DNA of 64,000 bases from Bacteroidales bacterium (GTDB lineage Bacteria; Bacteroidota; Bacteroidia; Bacteroidales; P3): assembly GCA_031257915.1 (NCBI GenBank), contig JAIRNR010000033.1, forward strand, positions 62,001-126,000, in the 5' to 3' direction. A program made the position numbers and the translations under genes. The notes under the pieces are model-generated. The model did not search any database. It was not told where the DNA came from and saw nothing but the letters and a program-made list of their open reading frames with translations. Below, piece by piece: positions 17,787 to 25,773 of the stretch. Every line of letters starts with the position of its first letter. The stretch's first letter is position 1.

Positions 17787-18770
17787 ATGAAAGACAGGGT
17801 AAGTATGATGAAATATCCTTATACGGAAAAAAAAGACACCCGCAGCGGTTTCGGCGCAGGGCTGCTTGAAGCGGGCAGACGTAATTCAAATGTTGTTGCA
17901 CTTGCAGCCGACCTTAAAGGGTCGGTAAAGATGGACGCTTTTGCAAAAGAGTTCCCCGACCGTTTTGTTCAGGTGGGTATTGCCGAAGCAAATATGATTT
18001 CTATTGCTGCGGGCTTAACGTTAAGCGGTAAAATCCCGTTTACAGGCACGTTTGCAGAATTTTCAACAGGCAGAGTTTACGACCAGATTCGTCAAAGTGT
18101 GGCATATTCAAATAAGAATGTAAAAATTTACGCTCCGCACGCAGGACTTACGGTAGGTGAGGACGGTGCAACACATCAGGCACTTGAAGATATGGGTATG
18201 ATGAAGATGATGCCCAATATGACCGTTATTCATCCTTGCGATTATAATGAAGCAAAAAATGCAACGCTTGCCGTTGCGGACTATGACGGTGCGGTGTATC
18301 TGCGCTGCGGAAGACCTGAGGTGCCAAACTTTACACCTGCCGATAAAAAATTTGAAATCGGAAAAGGCGAGGTGTTGCAGGATGGCAGTGATATAACGAT
18401 TATTGCTATAGGTCATCTTGTTTATCCCGCTTTGGAAGCGGCGGATATTCTTGCTGCCAAAGGGATCAGTGCGGAAGTTGTAAAAATAAGTACTTTAAAG
18501 CCATTGGACAGCGAGTGTATTTTGCGCTCTGTGCGTAAAACAGGCAAGGTTCTTACGTGCGAGGAACATCAAATAGCAGGAGGGCTTGGCGAAAGCGTTG
18601 CTTCGCTTTTAATGCGTTCGCATGTTCCTGTGCCGATGGATATGCTCGGCGTTAATGATAAATTCGGGCAGAGCGGCAAGCCGCAGGAATTGATGGATTT
18701 TTACGGACTTAATACGGCGGGGATTGTTGCTAAGGTTGAAAGATTAAATAGCCTGAATAAAGATAAGTAA
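17787..18770 (+). CDS. Transketolase, C-terminal subunit (split enzyme)
   Basis: A 327-residue protein matching the pyrimidine-binding and C-terminal domains of transketolase. In split transketolases this subunit pairs with a separate TPP-binding N-terminal subunit. Visible features are RSGFGAGLLEAGRRNSNVVALAADL, FVQVGIAEANMISIAAGL (with the conserved catalytic Glu), HAGLTVGEDGATHQALED and the C-terminal KVLTCEEHQIAGGLGE. The N-terminal subunit gene, usually immediately upstream, is absent; murF is there instead. It must be elsewhere in the genome for this to act. An alternative start is the ATG eight codons downstream. Confidence 0.88.
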   Translation: MKDRVSMMKYPYTEKKDTRSGFGAGLLEAGRRNSNVVALAADLKGSVKMDAFAKEFPDRFVQVGIAEANMISIAAGLTLSGKIPFTGTFAEFSTGRVYDQIRQSVAYSNKNVKIYAPHAGLTVGEDGATHQALEDMGMMKMMPNMTVIHPCDYNEAKNATLAVADYDGAVYLRCGRPEVPNFTPADKKFEIGKGEVLQDGSDITIIAIGHLVYPALEAADILAAKGISAEVVKISTLKPLDSECILRSVRKTGKVLTCEEHQIAGGLGESVASLLMRSHVPVPMDMLGVNDKFGQSGKPQELMDFYGLNTAGIVAKVERLNSLNKDK

Positions 18771-20006
18771 ATGATAACCGTATTAGTAAGCGTCGCTGTT
18801 TTTTTTATCGTAATGATTATACTCGTTGCGATGTTGCTCTATGCGCGTAAAAAACTTGTGCCGCAGGGTAAAGTTACGCTTACTGTTAATGCCGATAAAC
18901 AATTTGAAGTAGAAATGGGCAATTCTGTCCTTTCTACTCTTGTTGAGAATAAAATTTTTCTGCCGTCTGCCTGCGGCGGCAAGGGTACGTGCGGCATGTG
19001 CCGCTGTCGTGTGCCTCAGGGTGGGGGTGATATTCTTGCAAACGAGAAAGGATTTTTTACAAGCAGGGAAGTTGCTGCTAACTGGCGGCTTGGCTGTCAG
19101 ACAAAAATTAAAAATGATATTTCAGTCATTATCCCCGAAAGCGTTTTTGGTGTAAAAAAATGGGAATGTGAAGTTGTGAGCAACCGCAATGTTGCCACGT
19201 TTATAAAGGAATTTGTACTGCAATTACCTGAAGGTGAAAATCTTGGTGCGCGTGCGGGAGGATATATTCAGGTTGATGTTCAGCCCTGTACGATTGACTA
19301 TAAGGATATGCTGATTGAAGATGAATTTCGCTCCGACTGGGATAAATTCAGGATGTGGGATTTGAAAATGAAGAACTCCGAGCTTGTCTATCGTGCGTAT
19401 TCAATGGCTAACTATCCTGCCGAAGGTAACAGGATTATGCTCAATGTGCGTATTGCAACTCCGCCGTTTGACCGCAAGCGCGGCGGGTTTATGAAAGTAA
19501 ATCCGGGTGTATGTTCGTCTTATATTTTTTCGCGCAAGTCGGGTGATAAAGTGACTGTTTCGGGACCTTACGGTGAATTTTTTGTTGAAGATACCGGCAG
19601 GGAGATGGTGTTTATCGGCGGCGGCGCAGGCATGGCACCGCTGCGTTCTCAAATTTTTGACGAATTTAAAACTAAACAAACTAAGCGCAAAGCGTCGTAC
19701 TGGTACGGCGGGCGGTCTTTAAAAGAACTTTTTTATATTGAAGATTTTAGGGAATTGGAGAAGGAGTTTCCGAACTTTAAGTTCAATATTGCGTTATCGG
19801 AACCGCTTGCTGCCGATAACTGGACAGGTTACACAGGCTTTATACATCAGGTTCTTTACGATAACTATTTGAAAGACCATCCTGCTCCCGACGAAATAGA
19901 ATACTATATGTGCGGACCGGGTGCAATGGCAAATGCAGTACTGAATATGCTTGACGATTTGGGAGTGCCGCGTGAAATGATACGTTTTGATGATTTCGGC
20001 AATTAG
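18771..20006 (+). CDS. nqrF: Na+-translocating NADH:quinone reductase subunit F
   Basis: Electron-input subunit of the Na+-NQR complex; it oxidises NADH and passes electrons through FAD to a 2Fe-2S centre. It has 411 residues: one N-terminal membrane helix (2-24), a ferredoxin domain with C68, C74, C77 and C109, an FAD domain with RAYSMANYP (about 210), and a C-terminal NAD-binding domain (VFIGGGAGMAPLRS; YYMCGPGAM). The start follows the previous stop directly. Subunits A-E are not in the window, although the six genes are usually contiguous. A rearranged fragment of a second copy lies at 22365-22471. Confidence 0.93.
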   Translation: MITVLVSVAVFFIVMIILVAMLLYARKKLVPQGKVTLTVNADKQFEVEMGNSVLSTLVENKIFLPSACGGKGTCGMCRCRVPQGGGDILANEKGFFTSREVAANWRLGCQTKIKNDISVIIPESVFGVKKWECEVVSNRNVATFIKEFVLQLPEGENLGARAGGYIQVDVQPCTIDYKDMLIEDEFRSDWDKFRMWDLKMKNSELVYRAYSMANYPAEGNRIMLNVRIATPPFDRKRGGFMKVNPGVCSSYIFSRKSGDKVTVSGPYGEFFVEDTGREMVFIGGGAGMAPLRSQIFDEFKTKQTKRKASYWYGGRSLKELFYIEDFRELEKEFPNFKFNIALSEPLAADNWTGYTGFIHQVLYDNYLKDHPAPDEIEYYMCGPGAMANAVLNMLDDLGVPREMIRFDDFGN

Positions 20007-20043
20007 TGTATTATTTTGTATAATTAACTTTCATTGTACAGAT

Positions 20044-20934
20044 TTAATCCCAACTCTTGATAATCTGTTTTTCAAAAACGCTACCATCGCTCAACGTGAC
20101 AGTAATAGTGAATTCGTGAGTTTGAGATAGTGTTGGAACTTGAGGAAAATGAAGATAGAATATAGATGGAATGGCAGGATAATGGAATTGCTGTGCAAAC
20201 ATACCTCTAACATTGGAATAGTTTGTTTCAGATAAATACTCAAAATATAATCTAAAATTGTTAAACTTATTAGCAATAGGGTCATAAGGATGCAAAAAGA
20301 AATCTTTTTCTATTGCAGTGGTAGTATTCCATTCTTCATAAGTCCAATTATATACATCAGTATAATGGCTCTCAATAAATTGGTGGGATGTTAATGACAT
20401 GAGTTTTACTATGTCATTTAAACTGCTTCCCGCACTATGATTGTTGTCAAAAGCGTTATTACTTTTAATATTTATACTAATAATGTCACACATAAGAGAC
20501 TGATTTGGAGCATCACCTGCCAGCCCTAAAACTGACCCTAATGTGTAAGAGGAATTCTCGTCCTCTCTCTTTAAGATATGTTTTGGCACAGTATAACCAA
20601 AATCCCCATTTTTTAGCGAGAGGCTATCATAAAGAGGCATATTATAAAGCCCTGCTGTTCGATTGTTTTTTTTATTATATTCTACACTTGGTATATAAAG
20701 ATACTGATTTAAGTATCCACCGAACCATCCGCAAATATAGCGCAGATTGGAGGGATATACTGCTATATTGCCAGATTCAGTTTTTTTTACCGAAATACTG
20801 TCATAATCAAAATAACCATCAATGAAATGTCCTGGCGTATAAAATTCCAAAACTTTACATCCATCTTTATAACAAGACGTAAAGCCCAAACTAAATGCCA
20901 TAATAATTATGGTGTTAGAAAATACGTTTTTCAT
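20044..20934 (-). CDS. Putative lipoprotein paired with the C10 peptidase
   Basis: A 296-residue protein with a lipoprotein signal ending in FTSC (lipid Cys21). The mature part has aromatic-rich beta segments (YICGWFGGYLNQYLYIPS, HFPQVPTLSQTHEFTITVTL) and no catalytic motif that I recognise. It lies 8 bp downstream of the C10 peptidase gene and is surely co-transcribed with it. Small inhibitors often accompany C10 peptidases, but this protein is larger than the known ones; substrate, chaperone and inhibitor roles are all open. The pair stands between nqrF and an nqrF remnant, which suggests an insertion. Confidence 0.75.
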   Translation of the reverse strand: MKNVFSNTIIIMAFSLGFTSCYKDGCKVLEFYTPGHFIDGYFDYDSISVKKTESGNIAVYPSNLRYICGWFGGYLNQYLYIPSVEYNKKNNRTAGLYNMPLYDSLSLKNGDFGYTVPKHILKREDENSSYTLGSVLGLAGDAPNQSLMCDIISINIKSNNAFDNNHSAGSSLNDIVKLMSLTSHQFIESHYTDVYNWTYEEWNTTTAIEKDFFLHPYDPIANKFNNFRLYFEYLSETNYSNVRGMFAQQFHYPAIPSIFYLHFPQVPTLSQTHEFTITVTLSDGSVFEKQIIKSWD

Positions 20935-20942
20935 AAATAAAA

Positions 20943-22268
20943 TCAGTTAGGTTTATTATAGGTTATTATGGCAAATTTTTTCACGAAATTATAGCCATCG
21001 GGATTATCATTCCTATCACCATAAGCAGGATCAGTTACATCTGGTCCTGAGGCAGTATTAAATTCTGCATTATGAATTTCCGCCACATAATAACCATTAT
21101 CTTCACCTGACCAACCAAAATTGCAATGATATAAGTATTTTCCATCAATTGTTATTCTGTGTATATAGCCATCTATAACCCAAGCATGACCACCACTTTT
21201 ATTACGCCCACGCATATAAACAGGACATCCGTTATTCAAACTGTTGATGATCTTATTATTTTCATTTGTAGAAAAACCTGTTTCACAATATGTTGCATGT
21301 ACATTTTTGTAGCCATAATGTTTCAGACATTGTTTTGCTCTGTAAAATGTTGCGCCACTTCCACCTATACTATAAGTCATATTACAATCCTCCCCAATAT
21401 CGTGTACAAAAGTAGCAACGCTATTTCTATCTATTTCGCTACCTGAATAAAGAGATGGACTTAGCGTTCCTAATTTATAAATTTCCTTTACGCCTGTCCA
21501 ATTCCACGAACTTGGCTGATTTGCTAATGGATTTGTGGGATATTCATGATAAGCCATTATTTGAGCAAGCGCGATGGCAACACAGCCTGCCGGTGCTCGA
21601 TACGCACCAAATTTTGGGCACTTGTTATTAAATGGTGAGTATTGTTGCCATAATGTTTTTAGCAAAGGACGTACAATAGTCTTAATTGTAGTACCAATAG
21701 CTCCGTTAAGGTGGTCCACAGGATCAAGAAGATCTCTCCGCTGTATTGCTACTATTTGAATATTATTCAATAAGGAGGATCCTATACTTGCTCCATAACA
21801 ATAATAATCCTCATAACCGTCTTCATTAATAAATATGGAAGTATCAATCATTGAAATGGGGGGTTCTTGATGGTCAAGTAAAGAGCCTCTGTCGGTAATG
21901 GCAAAAACATCTATTCCTATTCTATAGTCAGCCGACAATACTGCACAGCCCATATCATCTTCAAACTCTACAATGTAAAGCAATGTATCATTACCATGAC
22001 TTTTTTTGTTTTTGTTATTTAAACCGTCTTTTCCAAGAACAATTACATTATCTACACTTGCAGAACTACGGCGGCGAGACTTAGTATTTCCCTCAATTTC
22101 TGAAAGTAATACGTCTAATTTTTTAAGTGCAACAGGTAAGGCGATAACGTGCGATTTCTTAAATTCTTCCTGCAAATTGTTGTCTTCAATCTGTTTTTTA
22201 CAAGAACTAAAAAACAGGAAAATAACTGATATTCCTCCTAATAAGGATATTTTTAATTTTGTATTCAT
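20943..22268 (-). CDS. C10 family (streptopain-like) cysteine peptidase, lipoprotein
   Basis: A 441-residue predicted lipoprotein (lipobox FSSC, lipid Cys23) of the SpeB/interpain family. The propeptide covers about residues 30-200 and includes the EFEDDMGCAVLSADYRI segment, which is typical of the Spi-like pro-domain. The catalytic domain has Cys229 in PAGCVAIALAQIM and His361 in SGGHAWVIDGY, then HCNFGWSGEDNGYY. Such enzymes need removal of the pro-domain for activity. No C-terminal sorting domain is present. A full consensus promoter lies upstream, directly next to the nqrF remnant. Its likely function is a surface protease for host or environmental protein. Confidence 0.92.
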   Translation of the reverse strand: MNTKLKISLLGGISVIFLFFSSCKKQIEDNNLQEEFKKSHVIALPVALKKLDVLLSEIEGNTKSRRRSSASVDNVIVLGKDGLNNKNKKSHGNDTLLYIVEFEDDMGCAVLSADYRIGIDVFAITDRGSLLDHQEPPISMIDTSIFINEDGYEDYYCYGASIGSSLLNNIQIVAIQRRDLLDPVDHLNGAIGTTIKTIVRPLLKTLWQQYSPFNNKCPKFGAYRAPAGCVAIALAQIMAYHEYPTNPLANQPSSWNWTGVKEIYKLGTLSPSLYSGSEIDRNSVATFVHDIGEDCNMTYSIGGSGATFYRAKQCLKHYGYKNVHATYCETGFSTNENNKIINSLNNGCPVYMRGRNKSGGHAWVIDGYIHRITIDGKYLYHCNFGWSGEDNGYYVAEIHNAEFNTASGPDVTDPAYGDRNDNPDGYNFVKKFAIITYNKPN

Positions 22269-22332
22269 AGATTAAAATTTAATTCTGCAATTTCTATATT
22301 GAATAGACATTTTGATTGACTTAATCTTAGCA

Positions 22333-22364
22333 CAAAATTAGAAAAAATAACGTTTATCTCCAAA
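22333..22364 (-). promoter_or_regulatory. Consensus promoter of the C10 peptidase/lipoprotein pair
   Basis: On the minus strand, TTTG (22364-22361) and TAATTTTG (22340-22333) are 20 bp apart, exactly the Bacteroidota consensus. A start near 22326 gives a leader of about 58 nt. The -33 element touches the left end of the nqrF remnant. Confidence 0.75.
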
Positions 22365-22471
22365 TCAATGCTTGTTGGGAATAAAATTTTTCTACCCTGT
22401 GCCTGTGGTGGGAAAGATACATGCGGTATGTGCCGCGTGAAATGATACGTTTTGATGATTTCGGCAATTGA
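22365..22471 (+). pseudogene. Rearranged nqrF remnant (2Fe-2S motif joined to nqrF 3' end)
   Basis: The first ~70 bp align with the ferredoxin-motif region of nqrF (18935-19004) with scattered, mostly third-base changes. They still encode a 25-residue frame (22368-22445) with NKIFLP, ACGGKDTCGMC and the cluster cysteines. From about 22430 the sequence GTGCCGCGTGAAATG...GGCAAT is identical to the last ~40 bp of nqrF (19967-20004), out of frame with the first part. The 7-base word GTGCCGC occurs at both breakpoints in nqrF (one base different at the first), so an internal deletion between short repeats in a duplicate nqrF explains the structure. Confidence 0.85.
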
Positions 22472-22536
22472 TTTGTTTTCCGACAAAAATTCGTAAATTC
22501 GCAAACTCTTGCGAGTTAAAATAACCACTTATTGTG

Positions 22537-22980
22537 ATGCCTTCATTTCAATATATATCTTTGCTCTTATTGTTCGCTCTGCTCGGACAAAGTGTGGATT
22601 GCAGTCTGCACGGTGTACGGAAACTGTGTAGAGGGTATCACCATTTTTCCCAAACTTTCATTAAACCTTTTAACATAACTTTCGGGTTCATGTTGAAAGG
22701 GTATTACTGTCTTTCTAAAACCGTCATTAAACCTTTTAACACACCGTTCGGGTTCGTGTTGAAGGGGTCTCACCATTTTTCCAAAACCGTCATTAAACCT
22801 TTTAACACACCGTTCGGGTTCGTGTTGAAAGGGTGGTATTACTATTTTTCTCAGACCGTAATTAAATTCTTTAACACAGCATTAGGGCTCGTGTTAAGAG
22901 AAGTATTCAAATATAACGTTAAAGTGTGCGTTAAAAGGAGTAATTACAAATACAGGCAAAGTAAGCAGAATAAACAGTAA
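22537..22980 (+). CDS. Possible short exported protein with 22-residue repeats
   Basis: An open frame of 147 codons starting at an ATG with a plausible signal sequence (MPSFQYISLLLLFALLGQSVDC). It carries four 22-residue repeats of the type KTVIKPFNTPFGFVLKG and ends 5 bp before the glycosyltransferase gene. The repeats coincide with tandem DNA hairpins whose arms show compensatory changes. The frame may therefore be an accident of a structured non-coding repeat rather than a real gene. The opposite strand is also open across part of the repeats. I recognise no family. Confidence 0.35.
   Translation: MPSFQYISLLLLFALLGQSVDCSLHGVRKLCRGYHHFSQTFIKPFNITFGFMLKGYYCLSKTVIKPFNTPFGFVLKGSHHFSKTVIKPFNTPFGFVLKGWYYYFSQTVIKFFNTALGLVLREVFKYNVKVCVKRSNYKYRQSKQNKQ
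22633..22901 (+). repeat. Four tandem 66-bp hairpin repeats
   Basis: Units start at 22633, 22699, 22765 and 22831 (66-bp period; the last is 3 bp longer). Each contains an 11-bp inverted repeat around a 13-base loop: arms 22666-22676/22690-22700, 22732-22742/22756-22766, 22798-22808/22822-22832 and 22867-22877/22891-22901. Unit 1 has CAT/ATG where units 2-4 have CAC/GTG at the base of the loop, which is a compensatory change that keeps pairing. Confidence 0.85.
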
Positions 22981-22985
22981 AAAAA

Positions 22986-24971
22986 ATGAATATAAAAAAA
23001 TGTAAAGTTCTTTTTTGGGTTTTGGCGACAGTCATATTTGTAATTTACATTCTGCAAGGCATACAGGGGAGTGCCACCGGTGACTCATTCTGGGACGGTG
23101 CGCATGGAAAGTATGCCCTTAAATACTACACCGAAGGGGATACAACAATTCTTGATTACGAAAAGCATCCAAACGCAGTAATACCGGGCATGACTTCAAA
23201 TATCGGCAGTCACATGCGCCTTTATGGTGTTGGATTTGATATTGTTCCCGCTATCTTAATAAAATATTTTGACTTGGAGTTTTACGAAATAGAGATACGT
23301 GCCATCCTTTGTGCATTATTTGGTTTTCTGCTTCTGCTCTTTACCGGACTTACAGGGAAACGGTTGGGTGGTTGGAAGGTTGCATGTCTTGCACTCGTAA
23401 TCGCATTTTTTACACCGGTTGTTTTCGGTTGGAGTTTACATCTTCAAAAAGATACTCCTGTCGCGGCTGGAGCAGCGATAGCACTGTATGGCTTTTTGGG
23501 TATCTTTGAGAAATTACCCGATTTCAAAATAAAGTATATTATTACAGCCATACTTGGTATTGCGGTAGCAGTTTCTATTCGTCTGTCGGTGGGGCTTATA
23601 GTAATTTTCTACTACGTTGCCGGCTGTTTTATATTTCTTATTCTCAACAAAGACTTTCGCATCAAAATACGGCGTAGCCGTATCCTGCTTCTGAAAAGCG
23701 TAGCAATTTCCGCCGTGATATGTATTACAGGTTTATTATTGGGACTTTGTTTTTATCCCTATTTCTTTGAAGTGGGACCCATTAAAATTATCACTGATAC
23801 ATTCGCTCTTGCCGGCGATTTTTTTCATAATCCGCCTGTATTCTGGAATGGTAAATTTTCACGCTTGTTAGATATGCCGCAAAGCGTGGATATTACAAGT
23901 TACTTAATAACAATTCCGCTGTGGGTATTTTTGGGGATAATATTACTTGGTATTGATGGAATTAAAAATATCAAAAGACCAAACTTTAAAATTCTCTTTA
24001 CCGTTTTTACATTTTTATTTCCTGTTCTGTATGTCTATTTTCAGGAGACACGTTTTACAGGATGGGGACACACTCTCTTTGTTTACGCTTCTATTGCAGC
24101 TCTTGCTGCAAGTGGTTTTATTGTTGCCGGCGGTTGGATTAAAAACAGGTGGTATGGAATATTCTTTTCGGCAGTTGTGTTTGTATGTATGCTGCCGACT
24201 GTAATATGGCAAATCAAAAATTTTAATAATGCATCTTCATATTATAATATCCTTGCAGGAAATCCCTATTACAAGTACGATAGAGGATTTACGGAATATT
24301 CGGAATTGCGTTGTTTGAAATGGTTGCTTAAAAACGAAATAACCGACACAAACAAGATATACAGGGTGATGTGTAAAAATATTCTTTCAAAACAATATGC
24401 AGAATCAAAAAAAATAAAGCACCTTGAAGTTATAGAGGGCGGCATTAGGGCGTTTGCTTCGGCTGATTGCGACTATGCACTGTGTTCTATGACTTTTGCG
24501 CCGCTGAATGTGCGAAAGGGATGGTTTCCGCCAAACGGTGTTGTTTATTCTGAGAAAGTGGATGGAAAGCCGATAGCGGTTGCGGTGAAAAAATGTCAGT
24601 CGGATGCACTTGGTATTCGCTTGATATGGCAGCAGGACTACGCTAAAGGGTTGCAGGAATTAGAAAAAAGTTATGCTTTCGATTCACGCAATTTTGGTTT
24701 GTGGTACTATATGGGCATTGGATATTACCATACCGGACAATATCATAAAGCAATAGAATTTTTAAGCAAGTATTACGGTTTTTGGTCTCAACCCGACGAA
24801 CAGTCATACTGTCTTGCCTATATAGGTGCAAGTTATGTAGCATTAAAAGAGTGGAGCAGTGCGATAGATATGTTGCAACGCGCCTCTGCAATAAATTCGG
24901 GCAGCAGGCAAAACATATTACCATTTATACAGTACAACATGCAAATAGCAATATCTAACAAACAAAAATAA
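22986..24971 (+). CDS. GT-C-fold membrane glycosyltransferase with C-terminal TPRs
   Basis: A 661-residue polytopic membrane protein. An N-terminal helix is followed by a periplasmic loop with acidic residues (SFWDGAHGKYALKYY) of the kind used by GT-C enzymes that take sugars from polyprenyl-phosphate donors. About ten further hydrophobic segments run to residue ~405. The C-terminal ~250 residues are soluble and end in tetratricopeptide repeats (YYMGIGYYHTGQYHKAIEFL, LAYIGASYVALKEWSSAIDML). The acceptor is unknown. A polyprenyl-phosphate-mannose-type synthase is encoded two genes downstream, which would supply the donor, so protein or lipid mannosylation is a reasonable inference. Confidence 0.78.
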   Translation: MNIKKCKVLFWVLATVIFVIYILQGIQGSATGDSFWDGAHGKYALKYYTEGDTTILDYEKHPNAVIPGMTSNIGSHMRLYGVGFDIVPAILIKYFDLEFYEIEIRAILCALFGFLLLLFTGLTGKRLGGWKVACLALVIAFFTPVVFGWSLHLQKDTPVAAGAAIALYGFLGIFEKLPDFKIKYIITAILGIAVAVSIRLSVGLIVIFYYVAGCFIFLILNKDFRIKIRRSRILLLKSVAISAVICITGLLLGLCFYPYFFEVGPIKIITDTFALAGDFFHNPPVFWNGKFSRLLDMPQSVDITSYLITIPLWVFLGIILLGIDGIKNIKRPNFKILFTVFTFLFPVLYVYFQETRFTGWGHTLFVYASIAALAASGFIVAGGWIKNRWYGIFFSAVVFVCMLPTVIWQIKNFNNASSYYNILAGNPYYKYDRGFTEYSELRCLKWLLKNEITDTNKIYRVMCKNILSKQYAESKKIKHLEVIEGGIRAFASADCDYALCSMTFAPLNVRKGWFPPNGVVYSEKVDGKPIAVAVKKCQSDALGIRLIWQQDYAKGLQELEKSYAFDSRNFGLWYYMGIGYYHTGQYHKAIEFLSKYYGFWSQPDEQSYCLAYIGASYVALKEWSSAIDMLQRASAINSGSRQNILPFIQYNMQIAISNKQK

Positions 24972-24974
24972 ATT

Positions 24975-25736
24975 ATGCCGTACATAGCGAAAAAAACGGA
25001 ATTTAACTATGAAAGTATTCCTGCAGGATATTATTACGATGTTTTGGAAAAAGGGAATAACATTCAAAAATTTTGGCACAGTCAAAAATTTCAATATCTG
25101 ATAGATATTATCAGTGCGGAAAAAATGCCGGAAAAACCATTGCTTGTAGATGTCGGCAGCGGACCCGGAACTTTCCTGTTTATGCTTAACGAACAATTGC
25201 CGAATGTGATATGTGAGGGTGTAGATATTTCGTTAAATCAAATTGAATTTGCCATAAGCAAGGCGAATGAATTGAAATCTCAAAATTTAAAATTTATAAA
25301 AGTTGATAACGAAAAGTTGCCGTATGCGGACAATTCTGTTGATATTGTTACAACGGTAGAGGTAATAGAGCATCTTTCGCCGTATCAGGCAATGAAAACC
25401 GCAATGGAAGTAAGGCGTATATTAAAACCGAATGGAAAATGGATTGTAACAACGCCCAATTACCGCAGTCTATGGCCTGTTATAGAAATTGGTCTGAACT
25501 TTTTCTCTCCTGTAAAATATCAAGAGCAGCATATATCTAAATTTATACCTAATTCACTTGTAAAATTCGTAGAGAGTGGGGGATTTGATGTCGGAGATGT
25601 AAAAACACTTTTCTTTCTCGCGCCTTTTTACTCTTTTTTATCTAAAAAACTGGCAAGAGGCATTATGAATATTGAAAATTATATGAAATTTCCAGGTTCT
25701 TTGTTAGTGTGTATTTGCACTCCGCTACAAGAATAA
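24975..25736 (+). CDS. Class I SAM-dependent methyltransferase
   Basis: A 253-residue methyltransferase of the UbiE/type 11 group. Motif I is LVDVGSGPGTFLF (about 55-67). An acidic residue that would bind SAM ribose sits in CEGVDIS (about 79-85), and the post-motif region has VTTVEVIEHLSPYQAM. The gene begins 3 bp after the glycosyltransferase stop, so the two are co-translated or nearly so. Methylation of a glycan or lipid intermediate would fit the context, but the substrate cannot be read from the sequence. Confidence 0.85.
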   Translation: MPYIAKKTEFNYESIPAGYYYDVLEKGNNIQKFWHSQKFQYLIDIISAEKMPEKPLLVDVGSGPGTFLFMLNEQLPNVICEGVDISLNQIEFAISKANELKSQNLKFIKVDNEKLPYADNSVDIVTTVEVIEHLSPYQAMKTAMEVRRILKPNGKWIVTTPNYRSLWPVIEIGLNFFSPVKYQEQHISKFIPNSLVKFVESGGFDVGDVKTLFFLAPFYSFLSKKLARGIMNIENYMKFPGSLLVCICTPLQE

Positions 25737-25748
25737 AATTATTTAATG

Positions 25749-25756
25749 TAAATTTG
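25749..25756 (+). promoter_or_regulatory. -7 box upstream of the DPM1-like gene
   Basis: TAAATTTG, 17 bp upstream of the ATG at 25774, matches the Bacteroidota -7 consensus. There is no -33 TTTG at the usual spacing. It suggests a separate or internal start for the DPM1-like gene. Confidence 0.45.
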
Positions 25757-25773
25757 CACAAACGGTAAAAGAA

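Noticed and set aside
22265-22528. Minus-strand frame covering the nqrF remnant
   Set aside because: It is only the reverse strand of the remnant and the C10 promoter; the amino acid sequence matches nothing recognisable.
22633-22901. Possible CRISPR array
   Set aside because: The repeated units are contiguous 66-bp copies with no unique spacers, and no cas genes are near.
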